Part shown: piece by piece, positions 1-9,417 of the stretch
How positions within the stretch are numbered: position 1 is the first letter of the stretch
Layout: each line of letters opens with the position of its first letter
Assembly: GCA_024644595.1 (NCBI GenBank)
Contig: JAHEHL010000002.1
Coordinates: forward strand, 537,774 to 601,773
Source of the DNA: Porticoccaceae bacterium
GTDB lineage: Bacteria; Pseudomonadota; Gammaproteobacteria; Pseudomonadales; Porticoccaceae
Reading direction: 5' to 3'
Length of the DNA: 64,000 bases
Position numbers and translations under genes: made by a program
Notes under the pieces: model-generated
What the model was told of the DNA's origin: nothing
Seen by the model: only the letters and a program-made list of their open reading frames with translations
Database searches by the model: none

Positions 1-157
1 GGGTCAGACCTGCATCTATTGCGTGACGAATCTCATCTGAGCGGCGGGTCTTGGTGACAGCCAGCAACAGGATCTCTGATGGATCCCGGCCACACTGGTC
101 TGCGCTCTGCGCGATGCGTTTGCTGACGAGGTCAATGTTATTTCTTATCTTTGGCAT
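1..157 (-). CDS. yggS: YggS-family PLP homeostasis protein (5' part only)
   Basis: Only the first 52 codons are in the window; the gene runs off the left edge. The N-terminus reads MPKIRNNIDLVSKRIAQSAD, followed by CGRDP and LLLAVTKTR. This is the usual opening of the YggS/PROSC family, cytoplasmic pyridoxal-phosphate binding proteins that keep PLP and amino-acid pools in balance. The lysine in AVTKT (residue 36) is the PLP-binding lysine of the family. The gene is divergent from pilT with about 66 bp between start codons, the same arrangement as in Pseudomonas. Confidence 0.9.
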   Translation of the reverse strand, partial: MPKIRNNIDLVSKRIAQSADQCGRDPSEILLLAVTKTRRSDEIRHAIDAGLT

Positions 158-223
158 ATACTTATCAAGAAATTGGACGTTTAACGCAACATTTTTTGCC
201 GCATGGAATAAGCGAGAGACAGT

Positions 224-1258
224 ATGGATATTACGGAGTTATTGGCCTTTAGTGCCAAAGAGGGGGCGTCAGATTTACACATTTCCGCAGGCCTTCCCCC
301 TATTATCAGAATCGATGGTGATGTTAGGCGTATCAATCTTCCACCACTAGAGCACCGCCAGGTCCACAGTTTGATCTACGAAATAATGAATGACAAGCAG
401 AGAAGAGACTACGAGGAGTTTTTAGAAACAGATTTTTCCTTTGATGTTCCCGGGATTGCTCGTTTTCGTGTCAATGTTTTCTACCAGAACCGCGGTGCCG
501 CCGCGGTATTCAGAACCATTCCCTCGCAGGTGCAGACACTAGAGCAGCTGGGTATGGGAGATATCTTCAAGAAGTTGTCGCTGATGCCGCGTGGATTGGT
601 TTTAGTTACCGGGCCGACAGGTTCGGGTAAGTCGACCACTCTAGCCGCAATGATCGACTATGTTAATGACAATCGCTATGACCATATTTTAACCATCGAA
701 GACCCGATTGAATTTGTCCACCAGAGCAAAAAGTGTCTGGTTAATCAGCGCGAAGTGCACCGCGACACTCACGGCTTTAGCGAAGCGCTGCGCTCGGCAC
801 TGCGTGAAGATCCGGATGTCATCTTGGTGGGCGAGCTGCGCGATCTTGAGACTATCAGATTGGCGCTGACGGCAGCCGAGACCGGCCATCTGGTGTTTGG
901 CACACTGCATACCACCTCCGCGGCCAAGACCATCGACCGCATTGTCGACGTCTTTCCCGGGGGTGAAAAACCAATGATTCGATCAATGTTGTCGGAGTCG
1001 TTACAGGCCGTGATTTCACAGACATTGTTAAAAAAAATTGGCGGCGGGCGAGTGGCGGCTCACGAGATCATGATTGGCACACCGGCGATCCGCAATTTGA
1101 TCCGCGAGGACAAGGTGGCGCAGATGTACTCGGCGATTCAGACCGGTGGTGCGCTGGGCATGCAGACACTTGATCAATGTCTGCAGCATCTAGTGGGGCA
1201 GCGTTTGATCAGTCCGGAAGTCGCTCGCGAAAAGGCAAAAATGCCGGACAGCTTTTAG
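224..1258 (+). CDS. pilT: Type IV pilus retraction ATPase PilT
   Basis: Hexameric cytoplasmic ATPase that depolymerises type IV pili and so powers twitching. It has 344 residues, the normal PilT length. The Walker A motif GPTGSGKST is at residues 130-138. The Asp box / Walker B region VILVGELRD is near 199-207 and the His box TGHLVFGTLHT near 220-230. The PilT-typical N-terminal PAS-like domain starts at MDITELLAFS. GAGAGAC upstream of the ATG is a weak ribosome-binding site. The gene lies 73 bp before pilU and is probably cotranscribed with it; the pair divergent from yggS is a conserved pilus arrangement. Confidence 0.97.
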   Translation: MDITELLAFSAKEGASDLHISAGLPPIIRIDGDVRRINLPPLEHRQVHSLIYEIMNDKQRRDYEEFLETDFSFDVPGIARFRVNVFYQNRGAAAVFRTIPSQVQTLEQLGMGDIFKKLSLMPRGLVLVTGPTGSGKSTTLAAMIDYVNDNRYDHILTIEDPIEFVHQSKKCLVNQREVHRDTHGFSEALRSALREDPDVILVGELRDLETIRLALTAAETGHLVFGTLHTTSAAKTIDRIVDVFPGGEKPMIRSMLSESLQAVISQTLLKKIGGGRVAAHEIMIGTPAIRNLIREDKVAQMYSAIQTGGALGMQTLDQCLQHLVGQRLISPEVAREKAKMPDSF

Positions 1259-1331
1259 TTGTCAGTAGTTACAAGATGGCTTCGGGTAAATAGGTCGCGT
1301 TGAAGAGCAAAGGTTTTTAAGGAGAAAAACG

Positions 1332-2480
1332 ATGTTGGACCAAACATTTGAAGGACTGGTCAATTACATGGCGAAAAAAAACGCCTCAGACCTGTTTCTT
1401 ACTGTGGACCTGCCGCCCTGCCTTAAAGTCAATGGCGCGGTGATGCCGATCAGTAAAACCAAGCTCGGACAAAGCGATTGCGAGAAGCTGGTGCTCAGCA
1501 CCATGAATTTCGAGCAAAAAGAGGAATTTAAAAAACGTAAAGAGCTTAATTTTGCGATCAGGAGTGAGACCGCAGGGCGATTTAGGGCGAGCGCCTTTTA
1601 TCAGCGTGGTGAGATCGGCATGGTTCTGCGACGCATCGAGACTCAGATTCCAAGCCCCGATTCACTGCTGCTACCGCCGATATTGAAAGAGCTGGTAATG
1701 AATAAACGCGGCATTATTATTTTTGTCGGTGCGACAGGTACAGGTAAATCGACTTCTCTCGCCGCCCTGGTCGGGCATCGCAACAAAAACAGCCGTGGGC
1801 ACATCGTTTCGATTGAGGATCCTATTGAATTTGTTCATCAGCATCAAGGCTGCATTATCACTCAGCGCGAGGTGGGCGTGGACACCGAGTCGTTTGAAAT
1901 GGCATTGAAAAACACCTTGCGGCAGGCTCCGGATGTTATTTTAATTGGGGAAATCCGCACACCTGAAACCATGCAGCACGCCATTACCTTTGCCGAGACC
2001 GGGCATTTGGTGCTTGCCACGCTACATGCCAATAATGCCAATCAGGCGTTGGATCGCATCAGTCATTTTTTCCCTTCGGATCGTCACAGCCAAATGTGGA
2101 TGGATCTGTCGCTGAATATGCGCGGCATTGTTGCCCAGCAACTGGTGCCGACCATAGATGGCCACGGGCGTCGCGCCGCGATAGAGATCTTGCTCAACAC
2201 ACCACTGGTCGCCGATACCATCCGCAAGGGCGAAGTACATAAACTCAAAGAGATCATGGGTAACTCCACGGAGCACGGTATGCAAACCTTTGATCAAGCG
2301 CTCTATGATCTCTACACCCAGGAGCAGATTAGCTATGAAAACGCCATTGCCCATGCGGATTCAAAAAATGATTTGCGATTGATGATAAAAATGCAGTCAG
2401 ACAACCATATTCAAGAGTTGGGCGCATCGGCGGATAGCCTGTCGATTGAGGAGTCAGAGTCGGATAATCGGCGCTGGTAG
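1332..2480 (+). CDS. pilU: PilT-dependent retraction ATPase PilU
   Basis: Accessory retraction ATPase that works together with PilT on type IV pili. The length (382 residues) matches Pseudomonas PilU. Walker A is GATGTGKST (about residues 132-140), the Walker B region is VILIGEIRT and the His box is TGHLVLATLHA. Compared with PilT it carries a longer C-terminal tail (about residues 340-382) rich in Asp, Glu and Ser, as expected for PilU. An AAGGAG ribosome-binding site lies 7 bp upstream of the ATG. It ends 15 bp before the convergent ruvX. Confidence 0.96.
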   Translation: MLDQTFEGLVNYMAKKNASDLFLTVDLPPCLKVNGAVMPISKTKLGQSDCEKLVLSTMNFEQKEEFKKRKELNFAIRSETAGRFRASAFYQRGEIGMVLRRIETQIPSPDSLLLPPILKELVMNKRGIIIFVGATGTGKSTSLAALVGHRNKNSRGHIVSIEDPIEFVHQHQGCIITQREVGVDTESFEMALKNTLRQAPDVILIGEIRTPETMQHAITFAETGHLVLATLHANNANQALDRISHFFPSDRHSQMWMDLSLNMRGIVAQQLVPTIDGHGRRAAIEILLNTPLVADTIRKGEVHKLKEIMGNSTEHGMQTFDQALYDLYTQEQISYENAIAHADSKNDLRLMIKMQSDNHIQELGASADSLSIEESESDNRRW

Positions 2481-2495
2481 CTTGGCTGAAAACGA

Positions 2496-2933
2496 TTAAG
2501 GCGGGCTGCCGATAGAGGGTGAGTCGAGCCAGCTCTGCACAATAAGCGAGGCCGCTACATGGTCAATCTTGGTGAGATCCTGATAACCCTGTTGCCGGCC
2601 AATTGATTTTGCCTCTCGGCTAGTGAGACGTTCATCGACCATCTGCACTGCGACCGAGAAGCGGCCCTGCAGGCGACGAGCAAATTTCCGTGCCCTTGTG
2701 CTCAACTCGCTTTCGCTGTCATCCATATTCAAGGGCAATCCGACTACGACCAGGTCGGGGTTCCAATCACGGAGTAACTTTTCCACCTCAGACCAGTCGG
2801 GGATGCCATCAACAGCCTTCAGGATAGTCAGGCCAGTTGCGAAACCGGTTAGTGTTTGACCGCTGGCTACACCGATCTGCTTCAACCCATAGTCAAAGCC
2901 GATCAGTCTCTTTGCTCTGGTTACTTCAGGCAT
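2496..2933 (-). CDS. ruvX: RuvX/YqgF Holliday-junction-resolvase-like nuclease
   Basis: RNase H-fold protein of the YqgF family, implicated in 16S rRNA 5' end maturation and annotated as a putative Holliday junction resolvase. It has 145 residues. The signature acidic sites are visible: GFDYG (Asp14), VVGLPLNMD in the middle and VDERLTSREA towards the C-terminus. It overlaps the 3' end of yqgE by 8 bp on the same strand, so translation is probably coupled. In Pseudomonas, pyrR-pyrB-pyrC follow ruvX; here the convergent pilU is the immediate neighbour instead. Confidence 0.94.
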   Translation of the reverse strand: MPEVTRAKRLIGFDYGLKQIGVASGQTLTGFATGLTILKAVDGIPDWSEVEKLLRDWNPDLVVVGLPLNMDDSESELSTRARKFARRLQGRFSVAVQMVDERLTSREAKSIGRQQGYQDLTKIDHVAASLIVQSWLDSPSIGSPP

Positions 2934-3504
2934 GGCCAGCTTGATGCGAGAGCATGCTCAGATCTAGGCCTATGCTCAGTGCCGCAGCAGAAGCGCGCTG
3001 AGCGCAGTCGGTATTAAATATAATTTCAGCATCTGCGGGAATGGTCAGCCAGCTGTTTTCGCCCAGTTCACGTTCTAGCTGCCCGGCGTCCCAGCGTGAG
3101 TAGCCCAAGGTGACCAAAGACTCTGTCGGACCGTTGCCCACTGCTATATCGGAGAGAATATCCCGTGAGGCGGTGAGGCTGATCTGATCAGAGATCGCCA
3201 GTGTTGACTCCCATTTCTGATCACAGCTGAGGTGTAGAATGAAACCGCGATCACGCTGTACCGGACCACCATCGAACAGAAGGGATCGCGCGCAATCCTC
3301 TTTATAGTCCAGTTTCAGTTGATCAAAGATGGCTTTGACTGAGATATCCATCTGCTGGTTGATAATCAGACCCATTGCGCCATCGGCGTTGTGCTCGCAG
3401 ATGTAGACCACAGAATCAGAAAAGGTCGGGTCATTGAGACCCGGCATAGCCAGCAAGAAGTGGTTTTTCAGGCTGTTAATTTTTTTCGGTTTTGATGCTT
3501 CCAT
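2926..3504 (-). CDS. yqgE: YqgE/AlgH family protein (UPF0301)
   Basis: Conserved cytoplasmic protein of unknown biochemical role (UPF0301; AlgH in Pseudomonas). It begins MEASKPKKIN and contains LLAMPGLNDPTFSDSV and GAMGLIINQ, which are diagnostic for the family. The length is 192 residues, close to the usual 187-190. I chose the ATG at 3504; a TTG at 3513 would add three residues but neither start has a clear ribosome-binding site. It sits between the TonB-like gene and ruvX, as in Pseudomonas. Confidence 0.92.
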   Translation of the reverse strand: MEASKPKKINSLKNHFLLAMPGLNDPTFSDSVVYICEHNADGAMGLIINQQMDISVKAIFDQLKLDYKEDCARSLLFDGGPVQRDRGFILHLSCDQKWESTLAISDQISLTASRDILSDIAVGNGPTESLVTLGYSRWDAGQLERELGENSWLTIPADAEIIFNTDCAQRASAAALSIGLDLSMLSHQAGHA

Positions 3505-3553
3505 ATCTATCAATATGGCGTCTTACAGCGCCAAACTCAAGTGGTTGAGTGGA

Positions 3554-4393
3554 TTAGTTTGTGGTCAGGATATTGTTACGCTGGTATTGCCAGGTGCGAA
3601 TAATATGAATTTCATCGCGACTGCGAAGCTCTTTGGGGAATGGTTTAAATGGCGCGGCGAGCTGCACCGAGCGCACAGCAGCTTGATCCAGTACTCTGGA
3701 CCCAGCGCCTTTAGCGACTTCAATGCGCTTGACGCTGCCATTGGCGAGCAGCACAACGACCAACCGAACTTGGCCAAACAGACCGCTTGAACGAGCTTCA
3801 TGGGGATAATGCAGGTTTCCAATCTGTTCGACACGCTGTTCGAAATAACGCATATAGGCAGCTTCATCAGCTGATTTTGCCGATACCGACGTCATCCGCA
3901 GTACTCGTGGCAGATTGCTGTAGGCCTGTTGCAGTCGGTCGAGCTCTGCGTGAATGGCACCAATACTTTTCTGTGTCAGCGGTTGCTGTTGTACAGGTTC
4001 ATCGCTGGTCTTGTTAACAGCATCGTCGGATTCGTCTCTATGGGCCAATATTTGTCGGCTATCAGCCGCTAATCTGTGCTGCTCGATGGCAGGCTGTTGT
4101 TCCTGAATAGATTCGTCCAGCAGTGCTTGCCGTGGGTTTGCCGGCGGCAGTATTTGGGCTTGGTTACCGCTTCCGTATTGATTTTCCTGAGCGACAAAAT
4201 CGGCGTCTAACGGTGCCTTGTCAGTTTGGTATTGCGTCAGGGTGACATCGAGGGAATGGCTGGGCTGCGTGCCGGCGGGAAGCGTACAGCTCAGTCCCGC
4301 GATCAGGATGACGTGTAGTGCCAATGCCAGCGAAAACGTTTTCCGCAAGCGTTGATCATTGGTGTTCCAGAGTCCGTCGATCAGGCCTTCCAT
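3554..4393 (-). CDS. TonB-family energy transducer
   Basis: 279 residues: a short cytoplasmic N-terminus, one membrane anchor (about residues 20-39, LALALHVILIAG), a Gln/Asp-rich periplasmic spacer and a C-terminal TonB fold (about 190-275). The C-terminal domain has GNLHYPHEA, GQVRLVVVL and AAPFKPFP, typical of the domain that contacts TonB boxes of outer-membrane receptors. The spacer lacks the long Pro-Glu/Pro-Lys repeats of classical TonB. This matches the solitary TonB-like protein found between gshB and algH in Pseudomonas, a locus linked there to twitching. No exbB/exbD genes are nearby. The transport role is therefore uncertain. Confidence 0.85.
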   Translation of the reverse strand: MEGLIDGLWNTNDQRLRKTFSLALALHVILIAGLSCTLPAGTQPSHSLDVTLTQYQTDKAPLDADFVAQENQYGSGNQAQILPPANPRQALLDESIQEQQPAIEQHRLAADSRQILAHRDESDDAVNKTSDEPVQQQPLTQKSIGAIHAELDRLQQAYSNLPRVLRMTSVSAKSADEAAYMRYFEQRVEQIGNLHYPHEARSSGLFGQVRLVVVLLANGSVKRIEVAKGAGSRVLDQAAVRSVQLAAPFKPFPKELRSRDEIHIIRTWQYQRNNILTTN

Positions 4394-4418
4394 TGTCCGT
4401 TCCAGTGACGATTAGACG

Positions 4419-5378
4419 TTATTGTCTCTGTTGATTCAGTCTAGCCAGAATCGCATGAATCAGCCGCTCGCCAATCTGGGTATCCTCTGCTGCATCGATT
4501 TCACGGATACAGGTTGGGCTGGTAACGTTTATTTCGGTGAGATAGTCGCCAATAATATCGAGGCCGACAAATACCAATCCGCGCTCTTTAAGTGTCGGCG
4601 CAACCTGTTGTGCAATCCAGAGATCGCGCTCGCTCAATGGCTGAACTACACCCCGTCCCCCGGCCGCAAGATTGCCGCGGAAATCATTGCCCGACGGCAA
4701 GCGTGCCAAACAAAACGGTATCACTTCGCCATCGACAACCAGAATGCGCTTGTCGCCCTGAGTGATTTCCGGCAAATATTTCTGTGCCATTATGGTCTGT
4801 CGACCATATTCGGTGATGGTCTCTAAAATAACATTGAGATTCTGGTCACCTTCAATTACACGGAAAATGGATGTCCCACCCATGCCGTCAAGCGGTTTGT
4901 AGACAACATCCTTGTGCTCTTTTAAAAACGCCTTCAGACGCTGCTGATCGCGGCTCACCAAGAGCGGTGGAGTGCACTGTGGAAATTGTGTTGCGAAGAC
5001 CTTTTCGTTGCAGTCGCGCAGGCTTTGCGGCCGGTTAATGATCAGCGAGCCACGCTTTTCCGCAGCCTCGAGAATGTAGGTGGTATAGATAAACTCGCTG
5101 TCAAAAGGCGGGTCTTTGCGCATAAGCAGAACATCCATTTCTTCAAGCGCGACGGTTTTGCTTTCGCCCAGCTCAAACCATCTATTGGCGTCGTTAAACA
5201 CTCGCAGTGGATGCAGCTGTGCTTTAGGCGCACCGTTGTCTAAAAACAGATCTTGTTGCTGCATATAATACAGCTCAATACCTTGAGCTTGCGCTGCCAG
5301 CAAAATGGCGAGCGTAGAATCCTTTTTAAAAGAAATGGTTTGAATCGGGTCCATGATGACCCCAAGCGAAGTGCTCAT
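4419..5378 (-). CDS. gshB: Glutathione synthetase
   Basis: ATP-grasp ligase joining gamma-glutamylcysteine and glycine in the second step of glutathione synthesis. It has 319 residues, the family norm. GVIMDPI and the KKDS element at the N-terminus, LLMRKDPPFD, VYKPLDGMGGTSIF (ATP-grasp glycine loop) and FVGLDIIGDYLTEINVTSP are all family signatures. The N-terminus aligns with GshB from residue 1, so the upstream ATG is kept. It is divergent from pilG with 209 bp between them; that space must hold both promoters. Confidence 0.96.
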   Translation of the reverse strand: MSTSLGVIMDPIQTISFKKDSTLAILLAAQAQGIELYYMQQQDLFLDNGAPKAQLHPLRVFNDANRWFELGESKTVALEEMDVLLMRKDPPFDSEFIYTTYILEAAEKRGSLIINRPQSLRDCNEKVFATQFPQCTPPLLVSRDQQRLKAFLKEHKDVVYKPLDGMGGTSIFRVIEGDQNLNVILETITEYGRQTIMAQKYLPEITQGDKRILVVDGEVIPFCLARLPSGNDFRGNLAAGGRGVVQPLSERDLWIAQQVAPTLKERGLVFVGLDIIGDYLTEINVTSPTCIREIDAAEDTQIGERLIHAILARLNQQRQ

Positions 5379-5587
5379 ATAATTGACGACCTTAAGCTGA
5401 GATTTGCGCTATAACTAAGTGTGGCAACTGAGATGCTGATGCCTCAAAAAAATCTGTGACCTGCAAATCAAATCTACGATTAAATTTAGAGGTCTGTGGA
5501 TTATATATTACAAGTGTGTTTAGAATTCCATTACTTGAGTGACATTGGCAGTACTTAAGGCGTTAAGTAGTTAACGGTGGTGATAAT

Positions 5588-5965
5588 ATGGATGTTCAGG
5601 GCCTCAAGGTTCTCGTCGTAGATGACAGCAATACAATAAGACGCACAGCCGAAACGTTGCTGGCAAAAGCTGGGTGCCAGGTGTCTACCGCGTCAGATGG
5701 TTTCGACTCTCTGTCTAAAATCGTCGATCTCAGACCAGATGTTATTTTTGTCGACATCATGATGCCTCGCCTGGATGGCTATCAAACCTGCGCGTTAATC
5801 AAAAACAATCCCGAATTTAAATCTATCCCGGTCATTATGCTATCGAGCAAAGACGGTCTTTTCGACAAGGCTAAAGGCCGTATTGTGGGCGCCGATGACT
5901 ATCTGACCAAACCCTTTGGCCGAGCCGAGCTGATCGATGTGCTGGAGAAGCATACTCACAACTAA
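5588..5965 (+). CDS. pilG: Twitching response regulator PilG
   Basis: Stand-alone receiver domain (125 residues) of the Pil-Chp chemosensory pathway; in Pseudomonas PilG acts on pilus extension and cAMP signalling. The acidic pair Asp12-Asp13, phospho-acceptor Asp56 (VDIMMPRLDG) and Lys108 (TKPF) are all present, so phosphorylation by ChpA should be possible. It is first in the pilGHIJK-chpABC operon. The GGTGG ahead of the ATG can serve as ribosome-binding site. Confidence 0.95.
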   Translation: MDVQGLKVLVVDDSNTIRRTAETLLAKAGCQVSTASDGFDSLSKIVDLRPDVIFVDIMMPRLDGYQTCALIKNNPEFKSIPVIMLSSKDGLFDKAKGRIVGADDYLTKPFGRAELIDVLEKHTHN

Positions 5966-6030
5966 TGAAAGCGCTGGGAAAAGACACCCACACAAGGATT
6001 ATCAATTAAAGGACTATGAGGTTTGATGAA

Positions 6031-6393
6031 ATGGCAAAAATATTAATTGTGGATGATTCCCCTACGGAAACGTACAAGCTGATCAGTATTCTCGAGCGAA
6101 ACGGGTTTTCGGTGCTGTCCGCGGACTCCGGCGAGCAGGGTGTTGATATGGCCAGAGATGAGCAGCCGGATGTCATTCTTATGGATATTGTAATGCCGGG
6201 CTTGAACGGTTTTCAGGCAACTAGGCAGTTGAGTCGCGGCCAGGAAACCAAGCATATTCCTGTGATTATCGTTACCGCCAAGAATCAACAGGCAGATCAG
6301 GTGTGGGGTGAGCGTCAGGGTGCGAAGGCCTATCTGGTCAAGCCGATCGATGAGAGGCAGCTGGTCTCTGCCATTACGACCGTTCTCAATTAG
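6031..6393 (+). CDS. pilH: Twitching response regulator PilH
   Basis: Second stand-alone receiver of the pathway, linked in Pseudomonas to pilus retraction and to draining phosphate from PilG. It has 120 residues with Asp7-Asp8, phospho-acceptor Asp52 (LMDIVMPGLNG) and Lys104. I chose the ATG at 6031 because the protein then begins MAKILIVDDSP, as in other PilH. GAGG also lies 9 bp upstream of it, whereas the in-frame ATG at 6016 has its AAGGA only 2-3 bp away. It lies 65 bp after pilG. Confidence 0.94.
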   Translation: MAKILIVDDSPTETYKLISILERNGFSVLSADSGEQGVDMARDEQPDVILMDIVMPGLNGFQATRQLSRGQETKHIPVIIVTAKNQQADQVWGERQGAKAYLVKPIDERQLVSAITTVLN

Positions 6394-6404
6394 GCGGATT
6401 TGCT

Positions 6405-6938
6405 GTGGCCAAAGTGGAGAAATTATTCACCGCAATTAGCCGTGTTGCCACTCGGTTTAGTGAGTCGGCCTATGGGCTCCCTGCACAAAAGCAGATCGTA
6501 GCCACTCGTAAACTGCTCGGGTTTCGACTTTTGGATCAGGACTATGTGGTCCCGCTGAATGAAGTGAGTGAAATTCTAGAGCTGCCTGAATGCACCAAAT
6601 TACCCCGTGTTAAACCTTGGGTCGTCGGGCTGGCAAATGTTAGGGGTCGGCTATTGCCTATTATCTGTCTCGCAACTTTTCTCGATGGTAGTCCAGCGGT
6701 TGCTGCGCGCGAGCGGCGAGTTTTGGTTCTGGATATGAATCATATCTATGTCGGCATTATTGTCGACGCTGTTCTAGGGATTAAATCGCTGGCAGTGGAC
6801 GTTTATCAGGCATCCTCGGGCGAGGGCGCAATGGCTGCCTTTACCGATGGCAGCTTCACCTCAGGTGGGCTCCCAGTGCCGTTGTTCTGTGCTGGCAAGC
6901 TGATTGAAAACGATCAATTTATGAATGTTGCCATCTAG
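6405..6938 (+). CDS. pilI: CheW-like coupling protein PilI
   Basis: Single CheW domain (177 residues) that couples the receptor PilJ to the kinase ChpA. RKLLGFRLLDQDYVVPLNEV and VVGLANVRGRLLPI are the two CheW hallmarks; the latter is the stretch that contacts receptor and kinase. It starts at GTG 6405 with GGCGGA 6 bp upstream, 11 bp after the pilH stop. Its position between pilH and pilJ fixes the identity. Confidence 0.94.
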   Translation: MAKVEKLFTAISRVATRFSESAYGLPAQKQIVATRKLLGFRLLDQDYVVPLNEVSEILELPECTKLPRVKPWVVGLANVRGRLLPIICLATFLDGSPAVAARERRVLVLDMNHIYVGIIVDAVLGIKSLAVDVYQASSGEGAMAAFTDGSFTSGGLPVPLFCAGKLIENDQFMNVAI

Positions 6939-7010
6939 TCCAGTTGCTGTCTAGGTGAGTTTCTATATGGCTCATAATCGCCCAGCTCAGGCAGCTGGAG
7001 GCAAAACAGA

Positions 7011-9392
7011 ATGAACATGGAGGATCATATGAGTAACAGCGAAAGCAAAGGCGCGTCGCGACTTCGAAAGACCATTATCGGGTTCGCCATTTTGTGTATG
7101 GCTGTGACGGGATACAGTATTATTGAGGTCAACCGTCAGGCAAAAAATGACCACGCCAATATTCAGAGTATCGTGGATCTCCGGGTTAAGGCATTGGGTA
7201 TTGCCAAGCTGGCTGACGACGCCAGCGCCGCAAACGACGAAGCATTTGACTCGTTGATTGGTTTGACGTCTGAAATGGATTCGTTATGGGAAGCGTTACA
7301 GCGCCGTCTCTACAATCAGGGCGAGATTCCGTCAACGGATATCAAGGTTGTTGCTGGAAGCTGGCAAAAAGTCCGCAATGAGCTTAAGCAGTTAGTCGAC
7401 AGCCGCAATACGGTGATGTTTGTATCAACCGTTGCCAACAAATTGAATGCCAAATTACCCCAGTTGCAAGATTTTTCCAGCCAGGTTGTAGATTCCCTGA
7501 TCGCGCAGTCTGCGCCAGCTGGGCAGATTACGATTGCCCAGGAACAGCTGTGGTTGATTGAGCGTATCGGCAGAAATATCGACAAGATGATTCTTGATAG
7601 TGGTGACGCCAATGTTGCAGCTGATCAGTTTAAAGGTGATTCCAATATCTTTCGCGATACCCTTGATTCGATGAAAAATGGCAACTTTATTCTTGGTATT
7701 ACCAAAGTGACGAATAAAGAAGCGCTCGCGAGTATCGATCAAATCGAGCAAATTTTCGATGTCGTGGCAAATGATATAGATCGTATTTATGAGTCTTCTC
7801 AGAACCTCTCAATTGCACGTCAGTCTGCTGTAGCTCTACTCGCAGATGTCCCGGATTTACTGACTCGGTTGGATAGTCTGGATGATACCGTGGCCGGGCT
7901 GACCAACTCAAAGAAGCGCATTTTCAATGATATAACCACACTGTCTGCGATGGCGGCTTTCCTGGCCGCTTTGATAATATTGGGATTACTCAACTACAGA
8001 GCTACCCGTCTTAATCTGATCGAATCGGAGAGAGTAAAAGATAAAAATCAGCAGGCTATTCTGCAGCTGCTCGATGATATTTCCGATCTTGCTGATGGTG
8101 ACCTCACCGTGGAAGCGACAGTGACAGAGGACTTTACCGGCACCATTGCCGACTCGATTAATTTTGCCATTGGTGAACTGAGGAGTTTGGTTGAAAATGT
8201 TGCGGGTTCTTCGGCGAAAGTGGCGCGGTCGGCGGACTCGACGCGCACAATCTCACTCCAGCTAGCGGAGAGCGCGGAGCATCAGGCTCAGGAGATCGCG
8301 GGCGTTTCGGCGGCGATCAATGAGATGGCGATCACAATTGATCAGGTTTCATCTAATTCGGCAGAGTCGGCCGCGGTAGCAGAGCGGTCGGTGTCGATCG
8401 CAAAGAATGGTTCACAAGTTGTGCGCAATACGATCGAGGGGATGGATACCATTCGCGAGCAGATTCAAGACACTTCAAAGCGGATCAAACGTCTGGGTGA
8501 GAGCTCTCAGGAAATTGGTGACATCGTATCGCTGATTAATGAAATTGCGGAACAGACCAATATCCTCGCTTTAAATGCGGCAATTCAAGCCGCCATGGCC
8601 GGCGAAGCCGGGCGTGGTTTTGCTGTAGTGGCGGACGAGGTTCAGCGCCTTGCAGAGAGATCGGCAACAGCGACTAAGCAGGTTGCCGGATTGGTAAAAA
8701 CCATTCAGACCGATACCAATGAAGCGGTGAGCTCCATGGAGCAGACCACCGCAGAGGTGGTGAAAGGAGCTGAGCTGGCTCACAGCGCGGGCATTGCCCT
8801 GGAAGAGATTGAAAATGTATCAACCAATCTTGCCGAGTTGATTCAGGATATCTCTGAAGCGGCTAAGCACCAAGCCACTACATCAGCCCATATCTCCAAT
8901 ACGATGAATGTTATTCAAGAAATCACTTCACAGACGCTCTCTGGTACCAATGACACGGCTAGCTCAATTGGAGAATTGGCTGAGATGGCGGTCGAGATGA
9001 AGCACTCTGTGAGTGGATTTATTCTGCCTGGTTCGCGGCATGAGGCGCAAAGCTATGAATATAGCAGAGAGGAGTCAGAACCTATATCCCCGGATCAACT
9101 CGACGACGACAAACTGGCTGCAATGTTTGCTGTTGCCAGCGAACCCGATAGTCAGTATGCGGATATTGATGCTGAGGTGTTTGGTGAAGATGCACAGGTC
9201 GAAGGCCGGTCCGATATCGGTGATGAGCGGCTGATGAACTCTCATTTCGACTCTGCATCGCTGGCTGATGGAGAGTTGTCTCAAGAAAAAGAACTTGAGG
9301 TTGACATCAATGAAGACGACGACCTTTTACATCTCGAAGAGTTTGAAGCTGAAATTGAAGCAATACTATCTGATGGCGAAGGGAAGCGTTAG
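7011..9392 (+). CDS. pilJ: Twitching methyl-accepting chemotaxis receptor PilJ
   Basis: Inner-membrane chemoreceptor of the Pil-Chp system. TM1 is at about residues 21-40 and TM2 at about 308-331, with a periplasmic helical sensor between. A HAMP region and a long coiled-coil signalling domain follow, whose tip reads [15 protein letters not shown] and [20 protein letters not shown] (about 511-550). The tip has QAAMAGEAG where most receptors have EAARAGEQG, a known PilJ trait. At 793 residues it is about 110 longer than Pseudomonas PilJ; the excess is an acidic tail after about residue 665. An alternative ATG at 7029, with GGAGGA 4 bp upstream, would shorten it by six residues. Confidence 0.94.
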   Translation: MNMEDHMSNSESKGASRLRKTIIGFAILCMAVTGYSIIEVNRQAKNDHANIQSIVDLRVKALGIAKLADDASAANDEAFDSLIGLTSEMDSLWEALQRRLYNQGEIPSTDIKVVAGSWQKVRNELKQLVDSRNTVMFVSTVANKLNAKLPQLQDFSSQVVDSLIAQSAPAGQITIAQEQLWLIERIGRNIDKMILDSGDANVAADQFKGDSNIFRDTLDSMKNGNFILGITKVTNKEALASIDQIEQIFDVVANDIDRIYESSQNLSIARQSAVALLADVPDLLTRLDSLDDTVAGLTNSKKRIFNDITTLSAMAAFLAALIILGLLNYRATRLNLIESERVKDKNQQAILQLLDDISDLADGDLTVEATVTEDFTGTIADSINFAIGELRSLVENVAGSSAKVARSADSTRTISLQLAESAEHQAQEIAGVSAAINEMAITIDQVSSNSAESAAVAERSVSIAKNGSQVVRNTIEGMDTIREQIQDTSKRIKRLGESSQEIGDIVSLINEIAEQTNILALNAAIQAAMAGEAGRGFAVVADEVQRLAERSATATKQVAGLVKTIQTDTNEAVSSMEQTTAEVVKGAELAHSAGIALEEIENVSTNLAELIQDISEAAKHQATTSAHISNTMNVIQEITSQTLSGTNDTASSIGELAEMAVEMKHSVSGFILPGSRHEAQSYEYSREESEPISPDQLDDDKLAAMFAVASEPDSQYADIDAEVFGEDAQVEGRSDIGDERLMNSHFDSASLADGELSQEKELEVDINEDDDLLHLEEFEAEIEAILSDGEGKR

Positions 9393-9417
9393 ATAATTGA
9401 CTAACAAGGGCTAATCA

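Noticed and set aside
5445-5475. Possible CRP/Vfr site upstream of pilG (TGTGA at 5455)
   Set aside because: Only the left half-site matches; the right half lacks TCACA, so there is no palindrome.
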